From the NCBI GenBank assembly GCA_964486295.1, contig CAZAMF010000001.1:124001-188000 (forward strand): DNA of 64,000 bases. The letters run 5' to 3'. Under the pieces are notes generated by a model. The model was not told the origin of the DNA and made no database searches. It worked only from the letters and a program-made list of their open reading frames with translations. Positions 8,567-16,767 of the stretch are shown here, in pieces; the stretch's first letter is position 1; the number at the start of each line of letters is the position of its first letter. The translations under genes and the position numbers were made by a program. The DNA is from CALBZG01 sp964486295 (GTDB taxonomy: Bacteria; Bacillota; Clostridia; Peptostreptococcales; Anaerovoracaceae).

Positions 8567-10720
8567 ATGGAAAGCATTGCAAACATACTCGCAAGAGAAC
8601 TCAACAAAAGTGAAGAACACGTCAAAAATGTCATAAACCTGATCGATGAGGGAAATACCATCCCATTCATTGCACGTTACCGCAAGGAAATGCATGGAAC
8701 GATGGACGATACCGTGCTTCGTGACCTGGCGGATAGACTGAACTATCTTCGTCATCTTAGTGAACGTCGCGAAGAGGTTAAGAAGTCCATTGCATCACAG
8801 GGTAAGCTTACTGAGATGCTGACGGCTGAAATAGATGCTGCCCGGACGCTTGTGGAAGTGGAGGATCTATATCGCCCATATAAGCAAAAACGACGCACCC
8901 GCGCGACTATTGCAAAGGAAAAAGGACTTGAACCGCTCGCACTGACTCTGTTCGGGCAGAGCAAGGACTTACCCGATATAATGGTGCTTGCCGCGGAGTA
9001 TATCGATGCAGACAAGGGTGTAGAGGATACACAAAATGCGCTTGAAGGTGCATCGGACATAGTAGCTGAGATCGTAGCGGACAGCGCGGATGTCAGACGC
9101 CGTCTGCGTGAACTGATCATGAGCAAGGGACGCCTTGTTGTCGCTGCGGAAAAATCTGAGGATTCGGTATACAGCCTATACTACGAGTTTGAAAAGCCTA
9201 TTGCGCGATTGCAAGGGCATCAGATCCTGGCGATCAACCGTGGCGAAAAAGAGGGATTTCTTAAGGCCTCGGTACAAATAGATAGGGAACAGGCGCTAAG
9301 ACTTGTATGGGACATGATCGTAAAACCCTCTTCCAATGCGTCAGATTTTGTTCGTCGTGCGGCGGAAGACGGATATGATCGTCTGCTTTTTCCATCGATG
9401 GAAAGGGAGGTGCGCGGTGCACTGACCGATACTGCGGCGGAGGGAGCGATCCACAATTTTTCCCTAAACTTGAAGCCTCTCTTAATGCAGCCACCAATAA
9501 AGAATCATGTCACGATGGGACTTGACCCGGGGTATCGTAACGGGTGCAAAGTTGCCGTCGTGGATGGAACGGGCAAGACCCTGGATACTGCCGTGATTTA
9601 CCCCACCTTTGGTGAGAGGCAGAAAATAGAAGCCATCGACACTTTGAGAAAATTGATCATGAAACACAAGGTTGAGCATATTGCTATTGGAAATGGTACT
9701 GCCTCTCGTGAGACGGAGCAGATGACCTGCGAACTGATTGCCGGTTTGCCGGGTGTAAGCTACATGATCGTCAACGAGGCGGGCGCTTCGGTATATTCTG
9801 CGTCAAAGCTTGCGGCGGAGGAACTCCCTCAGTACGATGTAAATTTGCGCTCTGCTATATCCATAGCGCGAAGGATGCAGGATCCGCTGGCGGAGCTGGT
9901 GAAGATCGATCCCAAGGCAATAGGCGTAGGGCAGTATCAGCACGATATGCCGCAAAAAAGACTCGACGATGCACTTTTCGGTGTGGTAGAGGACTGTGTC
10001 AACGCAGTTGGTGTCGATATAAATACTGCATCGCCCTCGCTACTCCAGCGAATTTCGGGGCTGAATGGCAGTACTGCGAAAAACATTGTTCTCTTCCGCG
10101 AGGAAAACGGTATTTTCACTTCGCGTAAGCAGCTTTTGAAGGTGCCAAAACTTGGCCCGAAAGCATACGAGCAGTGTGCAGGATTTTTGCGCGTGGCCGA
10201 AAGTAAAAACGTGATGGATCATACGGGGGTCCATCCCGAAAGCTATGCTGCAGCGGAGAAGCTGATTGCGTTATGCGGGTATTCACTCAAGGATGTGGCG
10301 AACGGGATGATTTCCGACCTTCAGGAGCGAGTAAGAAGCTACGGGGAGGCCAAGGCCAGTAGTGAATGTGGGGTTGGTCTTCCGACGCTCAGGGATATCA
10401 TAAAAGAACTTATGAAGCCTGGGCGCGATCCGCGCAACGAACTTCCCACATCGATACTGCGAAAGGACGTGATGGATATCAAGGATCTGTCCCCCGGAAT
10501 GATCCTCACCGGTACGGTACGCAACGTCATTGATTTCGGGGTGTTCGTCGATATCGGTGTGCATCAGGACGGGCTTGTCCACATCTCGGAAATTGCGGAC
10601 AAATTCATCCGTCATCCCTCGGAAATGCTATCTGTTGGAGACATTGTTGAAGTCATGGTGTTGTCGGTGGATTTGGAAAAGAAACGTATATCGCTTTCGG
10701 TGAAGCAGGCAAAACAGTAA
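8567..10720 (+). CDS. tex: Tex-family RNA-binding transcription accessory protein
   Basis: A 717-residue cytosolic nucleic-acid-binding protein of the Tex/YhgF family, implicated in transcription and RNA metabolism. Domains in order: Tex N-terminal helical domain (to about 190, with FIARYRKEMHGTMDD), a YqgF-like RNase H fold (about 315-445, from MGLDPGYRNGCKVAVVDGTGK), helix-hairpin-helix repeats (about 475-560, with VGVDINTASPSLL), and a C-terminal S1 domain (about 645-715, GMILTGTVRNVIDFGVFVDIGV). The start has GGAG 5 bases upstream. It stands alone. By eye its codons use more CGT/CGC arginine and GCG alanine than its neighbours, which could indicate a different history, but this was not computed. 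Confidence 0.95.
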   Translation: MESIANILARELNKSEEHVKNVINLIDEGNTIPFIARYRKEMHGTMDDTVLRDLADRLNYLRHLSERREEVKKSIASQGKLTEMLTAEIDAARTLVEVEDLYRPYKQKRRTRATIAKEKGLEPLALTLFGQSKDLPDIMVLAAEYIDADKGVEDTQNALEGASDIVAEIVADSADVRRRLRELIMSKGRLVVAAEKSEDSVYSLYYEFEKPIARLQGHQILAINRGEKEGFLKASVQIDREQALRLVWDMIVKPSSNASDFVRRAAEDGYDRLLFPSMEREVRGALTDTAAEGAIHNFSLNLKPLLMQPPIKNHVTMGLDPGYRNGCKVAVVDGTGKTLDTAVIYPTFGERQKIEAIDTLRKLIMKHKVEHIAIGNGTASRETEQMTCELIAGLPGVSYMIVNEAGASVYSASKLAAEELPQYDVNLRSAISIARRMQDPLAELVKIDPKAIGVGQYQHDMPQKRLDDALFGVVEDCVNAVGVDINTASPSLLQRISGLNGSTAKNIVLFREENGIFTSRKQLLKVPKLGPKAYEQCAGFLRVAESKNVMDHTGVHPESYAAAEKLIALCGYSLKDVANGMISDLQERVRSYGEAKASSECGVGLPTLRDIIKELMKPGRDPRNELPTSILRKDVMDIKDLSPGMILTGTVRNVIDFGVFVDIGVHQDGLVHISEIADKFIRHPSEMLSVGDIVEVMVLSVDLEKKRISLSVKQAKQ

Positions 10721-10743
10721 TTCAATAAAGAGGAAATCATAAA

Positions 10744-10769
10744 GAGAGACAGATTTTACTCTGTCTCTC
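10744..10769 (-). terminator. Terminator for the leftward zinc-ribbon gene
   Basis: GAGAGACAG and CTGTCTCTC flank an 8-base loop as a perfect 9-base-pair stem. Read on the minus strand it is followed by TTTATGATTT, so it mainly serves the gene at 10818-11132; it may also end the tex transcript. Confidence 0.6.
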
Positions 10770-10817
10770 GAAATTGATTCTAATTCAAATAAAATAAAGT
10801 TATTTTACTAAACTAGT

Positions 10818-11132
10818 TTATTCGGTATCCCCTTGCGGCACTTCTTCCAATGGAAGGAAGAGATTTACAACAGAAATAGCAGCGAAAAGGATGACGAGAT
10901 ATAAAGCGACATTAACAAAAGTGCTGTACGGCAAAAAACTTGCCCCAAGTGTAATTGCAAACCACAGTAGGAAAATTACGGCTGCTCCGCGGTTTAGATT
11001 CTTCTTTCTTAACCTAAGTTGCGTGCCGCAAGACTTGCAGTTGAATTTCATATACCTCCTCAACCAAAACCTCTTAAAGATAGAAATGGCTGGTTTATTG
11101 CAATGAGGACATTTGTAGCTCAATCGTATCAA
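10818..11132 (-). CDS. CXXC-20-CXXC zinc-ribbon membrane protein
   Basis: A 104-residue protein with an N-terminal zinc ribbon (CPHC at residues 8-11 and CKSC exactly 20 residues later) followed by two hydrophobic segments at about 50-67 and 72-92 and an acidic tail. The exact 20-residue spacing matches the uncharacterised family named cxxc_20_cxxc after this pattern. The gene stands alone between tex and an AT-rich gap, on the opposite strand. No function is known; a membrane-anchored metal-binding or nucleic-acid-binding role is possible. Confidence 0.65.
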   Translation of the reverse strand: MIRLSYKCPHCNKPAISIFKRFWLRRYMKFNCKSCGTQLRLRKKNLNRGAAVIFLLWFAITLGASFLPYSTFVNVALYLVILFAAISVVNLFLPLEEVPQGDTE

Positions 11133-11944
11133 CTCCTATCAGTATTATAATAAAAGTCATTATATAATACTTATCTTACTTTTACCAGAAAAATTTGGGC
11201 ATGTGCCAATTTTACAAATCAGCATTACCATATGGATAGCCCTGACGATCCAGCAGAGCAATCATATTAAAAGTATGCGGGAGTGATAAGTTGCTGCCGT
11301 TTACAGAATTTATAACCTATTCAAAAAAATATTTAGTAAAAAAATTCTGACAGAACAATTTTATTTAAACCTTTTAACGCATTAATGTTATGAAAAATTT
11401 TTATGCAAAAATAAATTGCCAAACGACCCCGTTTTTTCAGAGATAAAAGCGCGTAAAATTTCGTTATACCAGGTTCTTTAAGACGCAAACCTTGTTGCCA
11501 AAATAAGCTTTTCAGCCAAAACATTACAGTTTAATAACATAATTTTAATTAACAGAATATTCTGCGTATTCGTAAAACCATTTACAATTTAATGGAAATA
11601 ACTCATAATTCATCTTGTTTATTAAATACGAATATACATACTTGTCTAAAAAATCTGCAAATGATAGCAATATTCAATAATTTTGCAGAAAAAATGAACA
11701 TAAAGTGATTACAACAAAAGGAAATGACAGAATTTACTGAATAATATCTTGTACTTCCGGTATCTCAATGGATCGTGTTATTGAACTTCATGGCTGGCAT
11801 GTGAGCGTTAAAACGTTCATTGTCATAGATAACCAGGTTATAGGTTTTGAAATGGATTCTGAAGGAGGTGAAATAAAGAAATTAAAAAGCTGTTAAGTTT
11901 GAGCAATTATCTTTATTATTTTATTATGAAAGGGAGTGTGTCGT
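11133..11944. other. AT-rich 0.8-kb intergenic gap
   Basis: No convincing gene is present. A 63-codon leftward frame at 11333-11524 has no ribosome site or recognisable motif. A rightward 42-codon frame from ATG 11768 to TAA 11896 reads MDRVIELHGWHVSVKT at its start but has no Shine-Dalgarno; it may be a remnant of a lost gene. AGGAGGTG occurs at 11864-11873 inside that frame without a start codon at the right distance. The final part forms the untranslated leader of the APC permease at 11945. Confidence 0.5.
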
Positions 11945-13372
11945 TTGGCTAATCAGGATGTACAATATGAAAAAGTTCTTAAGAAGGGCGACGTCTTAGC
12001 TCTATCCTTTGGCGCAATGATCGGTTGGATGTGGGTCTGGACTACAGGCACGTGGATCTTGGCAGCAGGTACCTGGGGTGCAGTGGCTGCTATTATAGTA
12101 GGTGCAATAATCGTAACATTCGTAGCGTTCTGTTATGCAGAATTAACACCAGCTTTACCGGTTGCCGGCGCAGAGTTAGCTTACTCAATCAGGACAATGG
12201 GTAACACTCAGGCATTTATCGCAGAGTGGTTCATCGTTGCCGGATATGTTTTCGTAGCCGCATTTGAAGCAGTTGCTTTCCCGACCGTACTTGGTTATGT
12301 ATTCCCGGGTTATGATAAACACGGATATCTGTGGACCATTGCAGGCTGGGAGGTATACGCAAGCTGGGTAGCAGTTGGCGTATGCGGCACAATATTATTC
12401 ACTTTCCTGAACTACAAGGGAGTTTCTATCGCAGCTACAATCAACCTTATTTTGACAATCGTTCTTGGTCTTGTCGGCATCACATTTGTTGCAGGGACTC
12501 TCTCTCAAGGAGATACTGCGAACCTGGTGCCTGCATTTACTGATATGAAAGGCTTCGCGCTTGTTTTAGGAATGACTCCGCTGGCATTTGTTGGCTTCAA
12601 CGTTATTCCGCAGACGGCTCCTGAAATCAACCTTCCATATAATCAAATAGGAAAAGTTCTGATGCTTTCCGTTATCATTGCATCGTTATGGTATGGATTG
12701 ATCACTCTTGGCGTAGGTATGGCTATGACTCATGACGAGCTGGTATACTCAGATGCCAATGGTCTTGCTACCCTTGATGCAGCAATAAAAGTTTACGGCA
12801 GAGGCATCACACTCGTAATCATCGTTGGAGGTCTTTGCGGCATCCTGACTACATGGATCGGATTCTTTGTTGGTGGATCACGTGCAATCTGCGCGATGGC
12901 TAGAGCAAAGATGCTTCCGGAATTCCTTGGAAAGATCCATCCGGTACACAAGACTCCTTCCAATGCAATCTTGTTGATTGGATTAGTAACCATGTTCAGC
13001 CCGCTTCTTGGAAGAAAAGTCGGTGTGTTCCTCATCGATTCAGGCAGCTTCCTGATCGTTTTCTCATGGTTCTTCGTATGCTTTGCATTTGTTAAAATGC
13101 GTAAGTATGAGCCTGACCTTGAAAGACCTTACAAAGCTCCAGGTGGAGTTATGACAGGCTATCTCGGCGTTTTATCTTGTGCCATCATGGTCATCATCTT
13201 CATGCCTGGCATGCCATCGGCTCTGGTTTGGCCGTTTGAGTGGGCATTGGTCATCGGTTGGTGTATCCTTGGAGTCGTATTTGCATTCTGGGCTAAAGCA
13301 TCATTTGGTAACGTAACCCGTGAATGGAGATATGAGCAGATATTTGGCGAAAAACCAAAGAAACTCTATTAA
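11945..13372 (+). CDS. APC-family amino acid permease
   Basis: Secondary transporter of the amino acid-polyamine-organocation superfamily with about 12 membrane helices. TTG 11945 is preferred because GGGAG ends 8 bases upstream; a GTG at 11936 in the same frame is the alternative. The first helix carries GDVLALSFGAMIGWMW, the unwound glycine motif of the family (usually GxGIG), and helix 6 has GMTPLAFVGFNVIPQTAPEI, the conserved substrate-loop region. The C-terminal linker FVKMRKYEPDLERPYKAPGG is typical. The substrate is not predictable. It forms a single-gene unit, with a long AT-rich leader and a strong terminator after it. Confidence 0.85.
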   Translation: MANQDVQYEKVLKKGDVLALSFGAMIGWMWVWTTGTWILAAGTWGAVAAIIVGAIIVTFVAFCYAELTPALPVAGAELAYSIRTMGNTQAFIAEWFIVAGYVFVAAFEAVAFPTVLGYVFPGYDKHGYLWTIAGWEVYASWVAVGVCGTILFTFLNYKGVSIAATINLILTIVLGLVGITFVAGTLSQGDTANLVPAFTDMKGFALVLGMTPLAFVGFNVIPQTAPEINLPYNQIGKVLMLSVIIASLWYGLITLGVGMAMTHDELVYSDANGLATLDAAIKVYGRGITLVIIVGGLCGILTTWIGFFVGGSRAICAMARAKMLPEFLGKIHPVHKTPSNAILLIGLVTMFSPLLGRKVGVFLIDSGSFLIVFSWFFVCFAFVKMRKYEPDLERPYKAPGGVMTGYLGVLSCAIMVIIFMPGMPSALVWPFEWALVIGWCILGVVFAFWAKASFGNVTREWRYEQIFGEKPKKLY

Positions 13373-13444
13373 TCGGTTTCTAAAATAAGGCTCTGCGTCA
13401 ATCGTTGGGGCGGGGCTAAAAATGAATAAAACAAGAACGTTTTC

Positions 13445-13478
13445 CCGGTAAGGAGCTAATGCTCCTTACCGGTTTTTT
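13445..13478 (+). terminator. Strong intrinsic terminator after the APC permease
   Basis: A perfect 12-base-pair stem, CCGGTAAGGAGC and GCTCCTTACCGG around the loop TAAT, is followed by TTTTTT. Confidence 0.95.
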
Positions 13479-13638
13479 ATGTTACGGGTTTCTGTAACAG
13501 GTTTCGGGAGTCTATACAAGTGATATTGGTAAAATATAATATTTAGTATGATGAGGTCTGGGTATAATACTTTTAGAATATTCTCTCCAGTAAGTACTTG
13601 CAGTCAAGTAAGGCTGTAATTTGAAAGAAGGTGAGGAC

Positions 13639-15021
13639 ATGGCAGAAACGCATCTGACGCTGAGCCGTCAGACTGTCAAACTTGGCTTGATCTTAGTGAT
13701 CAAGCAGTTATTCCCTGAAGAATCTTTGAAAATCGCTTATTCCATTCAGGAAGGAGTGTTCTGCAGGTTTGCCGACACTGCGATTTCAGTAAGAGAAGTC
13801 CGCCAGATCGATTTGAAACTGAAAGAGTGGATCAAGTCCAAACCTCATATTGAGTTTGTCAAGCAGGAGGGGGGATATTACCATTACCATGTTAACGGTA
13901 ACGATGTTGATATGATTTATCCATGCGAAACCAGCGTGGAAAAAATCGATCCCTTCGATATCGTCCCTTATGGAGACGGATTCATTATGGACTTTACAGA
14001 TTCCAGCCGTACGGATATGCATTTAGTCCCGCCGGACAAACTTTCCGCGACCTATGAAAAAACGCAAAAATGGCTTAAAAATATTAAGCTGGAGTTGCTT
14101 CGTGATGTCAACGGTTATATTGCAACCGGCGACACTCTTAAACTGATTGGAATGGCAGAAGCTCTGCATGAGAAAGAAATGGCAAATATTGCGGATATGA
14201 TCCTTCAGCAGAAGAACATCCTGAGGGTCCTGCTCATTTCTGGCGGATCTTCTTCCGGCAAAACAACCTTCGCACATAGACTATCGACACAACTGAACGT
14301 AAACGGATTTAATCCGGTCACTCTTTCTTTGGATGATTATTTTTTAAACAGAGAAAAAACACCGCTGGATGCAGAGGGCAAATACGACTTCGAATGCATA
14401 GAGGCGCTGGATCTCCCATATCTTCAGCAGCAACTTGAAGAGATCATTGATGGGAATACGGTTGAAACTCCGGTTTTTGATTTTAAAACAGGTCATCGTA
14501 CGCAAAATACAAGGAGAATACATGTTGGACAAGACGAAATACTTGTTGTGGAAGGGATACACGCCTTGAATCCGGTTCTGTTTCCAAACATTAACAGAAA
14601 TGTACTGTTTAAAACATACCTAACAGCACTTTATGAATTGAATATAGACTTGACGAACAGAGTCCCAAGCTCAGAAGTAAGAATGATCAGAAGAATCGTC
14701 AGAGACCATCGATTCCGCGGCGTGCATCCTGAACAAACGATGAAGCAGTGGGAAAACGTGAGACGGGGAGAGATCAAAAACGTGTTCAAGTTTCAGGAGG
14801 AAGCTAACATCATGTTCAATTCCAGCCTTCTTTATGAAATGAATGCGCTTAGACCTTTCGCAGAAGAATCGCTGAATAACATTGAGGATGACAGCCCATT
14901 TGCAGAGACAAGGGACCGGCTGCTTCGATTGATGGCTTTCTCTGAGCCGATGGACACCGCAAAAGTCCCATTCAATTCTATATTGCGCGAATTCTTAGGG
15001 GGAAGCATCTATTTTGATTAG
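13639..15021 (+). CDS. Uridine kinase / phosphoribulokinase-like nucleoside kinase
   Basis: Phosphotransferase with a P-loop, probably acting on a nucleoside. ATG 13639 is chosen because GAAGGTGAGG lies just before it; a TTG at 13621 in frame has no site. The 460-residue protein has an N-terminal part of about 195 residues of the threonyl-tRNA-synthetase-like type found in this family, then the kinase domain with Walker A SGGSSSGKTT near residue 204, LSLDDYFLNREKTPLD, the substrate segment PVFDFKTGHR and LVVEGIHALNP. The long two-domain form is common in Clostridia and distinct from the short Udk; its exact substrate is not established here. Confidence 0.8.
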   Translation: MAETHLTLSRQTVKLGLILVIKQLFPEESLKIAYSIQEGVFCRFADTAISVREVRQIDLKLKEWIKSKPHIEFVKQEGGYYHYHVNGNDVDMIYPCETSVEKIDPFDIVPYGDGFIMDFTDSSRTDMHLVPPDKLSATYEKTQKWLKNIKLELLRDVNGYIATGDTLKLIGMAEALHEKEMANIADMILQQKNILRVLLISGGSSSGKTTFAHRLSTQLNVNGFNPVTLSLDDYFLNREKTPLDAEGKYDFECIEALDLPYLQQQLEEIIDGNTVETPVFDFKTGHRTQNTRRIHVGQDEILVVEGIHALNPVLFPNINRNVLFKTYLTALYELNIDLTNRVPSSEVRMIRRIVRDHRFRGVHPEQTMKQWENVRRGEIKNVFKFQEEANIMFNSSLLYEMNALRPFAEESLNNIEDDSPFAETRDRLLRLMAFSEPMDTAKVPFNSILREFLGGSIYFD

Positions 15022-15102
15022 ATGGATTGATCATCCGGGGTGGGCAAAAAATATTAAAGTATAACAACTTATATATAGAAGTAATGATACAGGAGGTGCA
15101 TT

Positions 15103-15825
15103 ATGGCTGTTGAAGAAAAAGCGAAAAGAATAAGTTCGATTTCAGAGCTTGAAAATGCAACATTCGCAGTTGCGGAAGGGATGGTAATAGGTGAGATGGT
15201 CTTAAGCAGACTACCCCACGCACGGATCCGATATTACAGAACGATCATGGACTGCTTTAATGCAGTTAAGAATGGGGAAGTGGACGGCGCTGTTTACGAT
15301 GAACCGTTACTAAGATATATTTTAGCGCATTCGCCTGAACTATACATGGTCGAGGAAAAGTTTACGGAAGTTGATTTTGGAATTGCTGTTAACCTTGATA
15401 GACCGGATTTAAAAAAAGCGGTAGATGAGACCTTAGCTGAGCTTAAAGCAAATGGTGTCTATGAAGACATGAAAAAGAGGTGGTTTCCGAAAACCGGCGC
15501 GATAGGGCTCATGCCAAATATTAAATTGAGCGGAGAAAATGGAACCTTGCGATTTGGTACGACCCCGGTAGACCGTCCATTCTCATTTATTGTTGGTGAT
15601 AATGTAAATACCGGGTTTGATATTGAGTTGGCTAAACGCATATGCCAAAAATTAAAGATGGATATTGAAATTCATAATTTAGTTTTTTCGGAGTTGATTC
15701 CGACACTCCTTGCGGGCAAAATCGACATGTTTGGATCCATATATATTACTGAAGAAAGGAAGAAAAAGATCCTCTTCTCGGAGCCTTATTTCCACGGTGG
15801 AGTGGCAGTTATACTTAAAAAGTAA
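15103..15825 (+). CDS. Circularly permuted solute-binding (SBP_bac_3-like) protein, no signal peptide
   Basis: A 240-residue protein whose two halves match the two parts of an amino-acid-type periplasmic binding protein in the wrong order. Residues 9-128 (from ISSISELENATFAVAEG through VDGAVYDEP to KRWFP) match the normal C-terminal half, and residues 147-240 (GTLRFGTT, NTGFDIELAKRI, ITEERKKKILFSEPYF, ending VILKK) match the normal N-terminal half. Together they make one complete fold with the break at the hinge strand. AGGAGGTG stands 5 bases before the ATG, so translation is well supported. No signal peptide or lipobox exists, so it should be cytosolic. It may be a natural permutant or the core left from a tandem duplicate. 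Confidence 0.75.
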   Translation: MAVEEKAKRISSISELENATFAVAEGMVIGEMVLSRLPHARIRYYRTIMDCFNAVKNGEVDGAVYDEPLLRYILAHSPELYMVEEKFTEVDFGIAVNLDRPDLKKAVDETLAELKANGVYEDMKKRWFPKTGAIGLMPNIKLSGENGTLRFGTTPVDRPFSFIVGDNVNTGFDIELAKRICQKLKMDIEIHNLVFSELIPTLLAGKIDMFGSIYITEERKKKILFSEPYFHGGVAVILKK

Positions 15826-15858
15826 AGCAATCGGATTCTGTATGCGTTTAAAATAGAA

Positions 15859-16551
15859 ATGGGCAAATACATGAGAAACAGATTAATATCTGCCGGTATA
15901 TTGATGTTTGCATTGTTGCTTGCGACTGGCTGCGGTCTGCAAAACCAAACAGACCCGGACGGCGTGTCCGGCGCCACGGAAGATCGCTACAGGGAAAACG
16001 AAGTCCGGGAATACAGGGGCGCACGGCTCGACCCGGCTGTTGGCCCAAGAGATAATTCCATTAAAGGGGTTCAACATATTGACATCGAAACCTATTCACT
16101 AAAGATCAGCGGGCTTGTAGATACGCCGGTTGAATTAAATTATGATGATATCATAAGGCTGGAACCTTACGAACGGAAGATTACATTATATTGTGTTGAA
16201 GGCTGGGACGCCACGATCCTTTGGAAAGGCGTCCTGCTGCGAGACATCCTGGATATTGCGGGTATCAATCCAAGATCAAACACGGTGATCTTTCATACAG
16301 TGGATGGTTACACCACATCACTGCCTCTCCAGGACATTATTGATAATCAACGGATCTTGGCCTATTCGGCCAATGGACTCCCTCTTCCGGATGAAATGGG
16401 CTACCCGTTTATTGTGGTAGCCGAGGACAAACTGGGTTATAAATGGGCGCGATGGGTTACTGGGATCGAACTTTCGGACGACCCAGCTTATCGCGGCTAT
16501 TGGGAAGAGCGGGGATACAGCAATGATGCCGATGTCGATAATGATCAATGA
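15859..16551 (+). CDS. Lipoprotein with sulfite-oxidase-type molybdopterin domain
   Basis: A predicted exported lipoprotein of 230 residues. The N-terminus is a signal sequence with lipobox LATGC (Cys25); a second in-frame ATG at 15871 would also serve as start. Residues about 70-215 form an oxidoreductase molybdopterin-binding domain, with Cys112 in LYCVEGWDATILWKG at the position of the molybdenum-ligating cysteine, followed by VIFHTVDGYTTSLPL, DEMGYPFIVVAEDKLGYKWARWV. It lacks the dimerisation domain of full sulfite oxidases, like YedY/MsrP-type proteins. No partner reductase or cofactor gene is in the window. It sits 33 bases after the permuted binding protein. Confidence 0.8.
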   Translation: MGKYMRNRLISAGILMFALLLATGCGLQNQTDPDGVSGATEDRYRENEVREYRGARLDPAVGPRDNSIKGVQHIDIETYSLKISGLVDTPVELNYDDIIRLEPYERKITLYCVEGWDATILWKGVLLRDILDIAGINPRSNTVIFHTVDGYTTSLPLQDIIDNQRILAYSANGLPLPDEMGYPFIVVAEDKLGYKWARWVTGIELSDDPAYRGYWEERGYSNDADVDNDQ

Positions 16552-16640
16552 ACGAAACATAAATTTTATTCTTTTCCATCTCGTCTTCTGTGAAGAACAT
16601 CAGAATCCTCCAAAATCTCAAATAATTATATAATAAGATA

Positions 16641-16671
16641 TTGACTTGAAGTGAACTCTAAGGAGTAGTAT
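16641..16671 (+). promoter_or_regulatory. MerR-type promoter (19-bp spacer) of the alcohol dehydrogenase
   Basis: TTGACT at 16641-16646 and TAGTAT at 16666-16671 are separated by 19 bases, the long spacer typical of MerR-family promoters. The spacer region holds an imperfect dyad, CTTGAAGT and ACTCTAAG, close to sites of aldehyde-responsive MerR proteins. No regulator gene is adjacent. Confidence 0.65.
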
Positions 16672-16767
16672 CAAATTGCAGTTCATGCACCTTGAGGCCG
16701 AAATAAGTGGCGCAAGGCTTGCAAGTGCAAAGGACTATGAGAAATAAAAAAATCGGAGGATAAAATC

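Noticed and set aside
11333..11524. 63-codon leftward frame in the AT-rich gap
   Set aside because: No ribosome site, no recognisable motif, and the region is very AT-rich; it looks like a chance frame.
11768..11896. 42-codon rightward frame with protein-like composition
   Set aside because: No Shine-Dalgarno and no known family; kept only as a possible remnant, not as a gene.
16685..16747. 20-codon frame between the MerR-type promoter and the alcohol dehydrogenase
   Set aside because: No convincing ribosome site; it lies in the leader and could be chance, so it was not called.
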